From contig JBBSGP010000077.1 of the NCBI GenBank assembly GCA_038253885.1, positions 1 through 9,699 of the forward strand: 9,699 bases of DNA, given 5' to 3'. This DNA comes from JALZAQ01 sp038253885 (GTDB lineage Bacteria; Gemmatimonadota; Gemmatimonadetes; Gemmatimonadales; Gemmatimonadaceae). Numbering within the stretch: position 1 is the first letter of the stretch; each line of letters begins with the position of its first letter. Below the pieces are notes generated by a model. The model was not told where the DNA came from, made no database searches, and was given only the letters and a program-made list of their open reading frames with translations. Positions 6,416 through 9,699 of this stretch are shown in pieces. The position numbers were made by a program, and so were the translations under genes.

Positions 6416-7783
6416 ATGCCGCCCAGCGATCTTGTGGTCTCCCCGAGCAGCGTGCGGCCGATGGAGTCCGATCCGACGCGGCGCACCCTCGAGGTGGAGC
6501 GGGAGCACGCGGAGCGGTTGCTCAATGCCGTCCGGGCAGGAGTGCTGCTCCTGCTCGCCGCCGCGGCGATGTTCTACGCGGTCCACCTGCCCGCCGCCCT
6601 CAACCGCGTGAACGTCGTCGTTCTTCTTCCGGCCGGACTCTGGACGTGCGGGCAATACCTGTTCTTCTACCGTCGCGGCCCTCTCCCCCCGTGGCTCGGG
6701 ATCGTGAACCCGCTGGTGGACATCACGACGGTCACCGCGATCATCGGGGGCTACGGGCTCGCTCACTCGGCCGGGTTGGCGCTCCGCACTCCCATCGTGC
6801 TCGCCTACGCCGTCATCCTCGCAGCGCGACCCATCACCTCCTCCACCCGTCGCGCCGCCGCGGTGGCAGTGATGGTCGTGGCGCAGTACGGCGGTCTGGT
6901 GCTGCTCTTCCTCGTCACCGGACGAATCACGGCGATCGGTAATCCGATCAGCGCCTACACCGGCGGCGGAGTGTCGCCCCTCGACGAAGGGGCAAAGCTG
7001 TTGCTGTTGGCGATGATCGGCGCGATCGCGACGTATGCGACTGACTGGCATGAGCGGGTGGCGCGAAGCTCGTACAAGGAAGCGAGCGAGCGCGAAGAGC
7101 TGAAGGCAGCGCTGGGGAAGGCTCAGCTCGATAGCCTCAAGCTCCAGCTTCAGCCGCATTTCCTCTTCAACACGCTGAACAGCATCGCCGCCCTGATCGC
7201 GACCGATGGTCCGGCGGCGGAGAGGATGGTGACCGGTCTCAGCGCGCTGCTGAGATTGTCGCTGCACACCGGCAAGGCGCAGGAAGTCGCGCTCCGGCAG
7301 GAGCTCGACACGCTCGAGCACTACGTGCAGATCCAGCAGATTCGCTTCTCCGACCGGCTGACGGTCACGATGACCATCGATGAGAACACGCTGGATGCGT
7401 ACGTCCCCAACCTCATCCTCCAACCGGTGGTGGAAAACGCGATTCGCCACGGCATCGCCCCCCGCGCGACCGGCGGAAGCGTGGAGATTGGCGCCCGCCG
7501 GGCGGACGGGACGCTGACGCTCTGGATCTCCGATGACGGCGTCGGTCTGCTGGGTGACGCCAGCGCAGCGGCCGGGCGTAACGGGGCTGGCGTCAAGACT
7601 CGGGGCAGCGGAGTGGGATTGCAGAACACCCGCGCGCGACTCTCTCACCTCTATGGTGAGAGACAGGCGTGCGATCTGAGCAAGCGGCCCGGTGGCGGAT
7701 GCACGGTGACGATCGCGCTCCCCTATCACACCCGACCGCTTGTCGAATCGTCGCGGCGCGCCGAGGAGTCCGTCCATGTCTGA
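6416..7783 (+). CDS. LytS/YehU-type membrane sensor histidine kinase
   Basis: Sensor kinase that should autophosphorylate on His and pass the phosphate to the LytTR regulator encoded next. The protein has 455 residues from the ATG at 6416. Residues about 38-210 form roughly six hydrophobic segments with short connecting loops and no obvious extracytoplasmic domain, so the signal is probably sensed in or near the membrane. A short helical linker (about 212-240) leads to the His_kinase (PF06580-type) motif LQPHFLFNTLNSI with phospho-acceptor His248. The ATPase part has the N-box NLILQPVVENAIRHG (332-346), G1 DDGVG (373-377) and G2 GSGVGLQN (397-404). A GTG at 6365 is in frame but lies on the presumed promoter box and gives no recognisable extra domain. 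An ATG at 6461 is a possible alternative. The stop overlaps the regulator start by 8 bases, indicating translational coupling. The ligand is unknown. Confidence 0.93.
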   Translation: MPPSDLVVSPSSVRPMESDPTRRTLEVEREHAERLLNAVRAGVLLLLAAAAMFYAVHLPAALNRVNVVVLLPAGLWTCGQYLFFYRRGPLPPWLGIVNPLVDITTVTAIIGGYGLAHSAGLALRTPIVLAYAVILAARPITSSTRRAAAVAVMVVAQYGGLVLLFLVTGRITAIGNPISAYTGGGVSPLDEGAKLLLLAMIGAIATYATDWHERVARSSYKEASEREELKAALGKAQLDSLKLQLQPHFLFNTLNSIAALIATDGPAAERMVTGLSALLRLSLHTGKAQEVALRQELDTLEHYVQIQQIRFSDRLTVTMTIDENTLDAYVPNLILQPVVENAIRHGIAPRATGGSVEIGARRADGTLTLWISDDGVGLLGDASAAAGRNGAGVKTRGSGVGLQNTRARLSHLYGERQACDLSKRPGGGCTVTIALPYHTRPLVESSRRAEESVHV

Positions 7784-8570
7784 GGCGCCGGTGAGCGCCC
7801 TCATCGTCGATGACGAGCCCCTGGCCAGGGCGCGCCTCCGGAAGCTCATCGATGATGCACCGTCGATCGCCGTGGTTGGTGAGTGCCGAAACGGAGCGGA
7901 GGCGGTGACCGCCATCCGCGAGCAGTCTCCGGACATCGTGTTCCTCGATATCCAGATGCCGGAGATGGATGGGTTCGGCGTGGTCGAGGAGATCGGAGTG
8001 GAGCGGATGCCGGTCGTCGTGTTCGTGACGGCGTACGACGAACATGCCCTACGGGCGTTCGAGGCCCACGCGCTCGATTACGTCCTCAAGCCGGTGTCGC
8101 GCGAGCGCTTCCAGACGGCAGCGGCGCGAGCGATTGCGCGGTGCCGCCGCGCCTCGCCGGAGGCTCAGCGGCCGATCGAAGAGTCGCGATCTCACCTCTC
8201 CGGCGCCCTGGAGGAGTGGAACGCCCGGATGTGGGGCGACGAGCGGTTGGCAGTGAAGGTCGAGGGAAAGCTGATCTTTCTCCGCACGCGCGAGCTCGAC
8301 TGGATAGATGCCACCGACAACCACGTCCGGATCCACGTCGGGGGGAAGGTCCACACCGTGCGCGCGACGCTGTCGAGCTTCGAAGAACGGCTTCCCCAGA
8401 CGCATTTCCTGCGCATCCACCGCTCCACGATCCTGAACATGGATCGCATCCGGGAGATGCAACCCTGGTTTCAGGGGGACTACGTCTTTGTTCTGACGGA
8501 TGGGACGCGTCTGACCTCCGGTCGCAGCTACCGGCAGAAGGTGCATCGTTTCATCGAGCGCTCCTCCTAA
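7776..8570 (+). CDS. LytTR-family DNA-binding response regulator
   Basis: Transcription regulator with an N-terminal receiver (about 5-120) and a C-terminal LytTR DNA-binding domain (about 160-260), 264 residues in all, the usual length for the AlgR/LytR group. The receiver has the acidic pair Asp12-Asp13, phospho-acceptor Asp58 in FLDIQMPEMDG, Thr85 and Lys105 in the DYVLKP motif. The LytTR part shows the typical run ELDWIDATDNHVRIH, FLRIHRSTILNMDRI and a terminal RSYRQKVHRF. The ATG at 7776 is chosen over an in-frame upstream codon at 7740. It has GAGGAG (7763-7768) 7 bases upstream, and MSEAPVSALIVDDEP begins the receiver directly. It overlaps the kinase stop by 8 bases, so the two are a cognate pair. 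Target genes are not shown; the downstream secreted protein is the nearest candidate. Confidence 0.96.
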   Translation: MSEAPVSALIVDDEPLARARLRKLIDDAPSIAVVGECRNGAEAVTAIREQSPDIVFLDIQMPEMDGFGVVEEIGVERMPVVVFVTAYDEHALRAFEAHALDYVLKPVSRERFQTAAARAIARCRRASPEAQRPIEESRSHLSGALEEWNARMWGDERLAVKVEGKLIFLRTRELDWIDATDNHVRIHVGGKVHTVRATLSSFEERLPQTHFLRIHRSTILNMDRIREMQPWFQGDYVFVLTDGTRLTSGRSYRQKVHRFIERSS

Positions 8571-8583
8571 CCGGGCTCGCCCC

Positions 8584-9612
8584 ATGCGCACGGCTCTCAT
8601 CCTGCTTCTCGGCGCCATCCTCTCGGCCGCGCCTCGTCCCGACAGCAAACGGCTTGCTGCCGGCAGCGGTCGGACACTGGCTCCGCCCGACTCGGTCGGC
8701 GACACGGAAGTCGGCATGCGCAATGTTCATTTCTTCGTGGCCCCCGACGTCGTGCTCCGGATCCGTCGGCTTCGCGGACAGATGGTGAGCAAGAAGCCCG
8801 GTCCGATCCTGTTCGATGATCCGACATCGTTCACGATCCGCATCGCGTCGGCCGAGGTGGGTCTCACGACGACCGATCTGTCGTCGCTGCTCAATAAACA
8901 CATCTTCGCGTATCCCGGAGCCCCTCTCAAGCACCTTGTCGTCCGCGCCAGTGGCACGCAGCTGGTGCAGAAGGGCGTTCTGCACAAGGGCGTGGACATC
9001 CCGTTCGAGATAACCACCACGCCCGACGTCACCGCGGAAGGCCTCATACGGCTGCACCCGTCGCGCATCAAGATCTTTGGCGTAGACGGCTCGGCCCTGA
9101 TGCGGGCGCTGCATCTCTCCCTCGAGAAGATGCTGGATCTCAGCAAGGCTCACGGCGTGACTGTCCACGGCAACGACCTGTTCCTCGCACCCGATAGCAT
9201 CCTTCCTCCTCCGTCCATCGCGGGCCACGTGACCGCCGTCAGGGTGGACGGTGAGGAGGTCGTTCAAACTTTCGGCACCGCCGCCGACGGTGCGCGTGCC
9301 GGACCGCTGGTTCCTCCTGATACGACGGCGCCAAACTACATGTTCTTTCGTGGCGGAACGTTGCGCTTCGGGAGGTTGCTGATGCTGGACGCCGAGATGC
9401 AGATCGTGGATCTCGATCCGAGTGATCCTTTCGAGTTCGACATCTCCCATTACAACAAGCAGCTCATCGCGGGGTACTCGCGGACCCTGCCGGATCTGGG
9501 GCTCGAAGTCTTCATGCGTGACATCGACAAGGTCGGTCGCCCGCAGGGGACGGACGCCGCGCCCCCGGTACGGCCGCTGCTTCCCGGGCCGTCAAAGCCC
9601 CCGGCCCGATAA
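8584..9612 (+). CDS. Secreted protein of unrecognised family, possibly LmeA/TULIP-like
   Basis: I do not recognise a named family with confidence. The 342-residue protein begins with a hydrophobic signal peptide (MRTALILLLGAILSAA, likely cut near residue 16) and has no further membrane segment, so it should be exported. Residues about 80-215 alternate beta-type strands with one helix: FTIRIASAEVGLTTTDLSSL, a basic-hydrophobic middle with HPSRIKIFGV, then NDLFLAPDSILPPP. This recalls LmeA/DUF2993-like lipid-binding TULIP folds, an inference from pattern only. A second conserved-looking block is at about 250-316 (FFRGGTLRFGRLL, DPSDPFEFDISHYN). The tail is rich in Pro, Ala and Arg. No catalytic motif is seen. 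It starts 13 bases after the regulator stop without a Shine-Dalgarno site, so it is probably the third gene of the kinase operon. Confidence 0.85.
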   Translation: MRTALILLLGAILSAAPRPDSKRLAAGSGRTLAPPDSVGDTEVGMRNVHFFVAPDVVLRIRRLRGQMVSKKPGPILFDDPTSFTIRIASAEVGLTTTDLSSLLNKHIFAYPGAPLKHLVVRASGTQLVQKGVLHKGVDIPFEITTTPDVTAEGLIRLHPSRIKIFGVDGSALMRALHLSLEKMLDLSKAHGVTVHGNDLFLAPDSILPPPSIAGHVTAVRVDGEEVVQTFGTAADGARAGPLVPPDTTAPNYMFFRGGTLRFGRLLMLDAEMQIVDLDPSDPFEFDISHYNKQLIAGYSRTLPDLGLEVFMRDIDKVGRPQGTDAAPPVRPLLPGPSKPPAR

Positions 9613-9631
9613 CCTCCCCCCTCTTCTGACA

Positions 9632-9699
9632 ATGCATCTCAAGCCGATCCGGCCAGACAGTGACGTCTCGTTGCGAGACAAGGACGCCAGGTCGCCCAA
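9632..9699 (+). CDS. Possible start of a further gene, cut by the window edge
   Basis: An ATG at 9632, 19 bases after the stop of the secreted protein, opens a frame that stays open to the right edge. It gives 22 codons beginning MHLKPIRPDSDVSLRDKDAR. No Shine-Dalgarno site is visible, which is not unusual in this window. The piece is too short to identify or to exclude chance, and a 6-bp hairpin (9665-9679) lies within it. Confidence 0.25.
   Translation, partial: MHLKPIRPDSDVSLRDKDARSP
9665..9679 (+). other. Short perfect stem-loop near the right edge
   Basis: GTCTCG and CGAGAC form a 6-bp stem with a TTG loop, 52 bases after the stop of the secreted protein. It has no U-tract. It may be a weak terminator or simply coding sequence of the frame opening at 9632; the two readings compete. 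Confidence 0.25.

Noticed and set aside
6317..7936. A 539-codon open frame on the minus strand opposite the kinase gene
   Set aside because: Shadow of a real kinase with complete H, N, G1 and G2 motifs; the predicted product is Arg/His/Gly-rich low-complexity sequence with no domain.
8551..9450. A 299-codon minus-strand frame opposite the secreted protein
   Set aside because: The plus-strand frame has a signal peptide and operon position, and its composition is protein-like. The minus-strand frame has neither and starts inside the plus gene.

Overview
The window is GC-rich bacterial chromosome with dense coding. Codon use favours G or C in the third position. Gene content and gene order fit a Gram-negative, non-proteobacterial lineage such as Gemmatimonadota or Acidobacteriota. 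That placement is inferred from style (LytS/LytTR pair, small cupredoxin lipoprotein, sparse Shine-Dalgarno sites), not from a search.

The left 5.7 kb, all on the minus strand, is the classical protein quality-control cluster in its conserved order: tig (trigger factor), clpP, clpX and lon. lon runs off the left edge and lacks only its extreme C-terminus. Gaps of 72 to 148 bases separate the genes. These gaps hold small hairpins and candidate promoters, so the cluster is probably read as several overlapping transcripts. The genes work together: trigger factor folds nascent chains at the ribosome, ClpX unfolds substrates into the ClpP chamber, and Lon is a self-contained ATP-dependent protease.

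A divergent intergenic region of about 180 bases (5749-5928) leads into four plus-strand genes. These are a cupredoxin lipoprotein with an intact type-1 copper site, a membrane histidine kinase of the LytS/YehU type, its LytTR response regulator (8-base overlap), and a secreted 342-residue protein of unrecognised family that starts 13 bases after the regulator. The last three look like one operon. A further reading frame may begin at 9632 and leave the window.

I see no mobile element, CRISPR array, RNA gene or phage signature. The most interesting signal is non-coding. lon and tig both lack a Shine-Dalgarno site and have nearly the same box (TTATATTTCCC and TTATCTTTCCC) placed so that transcription would begin at or within a base or two of the ATG. 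A third copy (GTATCTTTTCCC) lies upstream of the histidine kinase. In all three cases a GC-rich hairpin ends 15 to 18 bases before the box. This suggests a lineage-typical promoter layout with leaderless mRNAs for two of the proteostasis genes.
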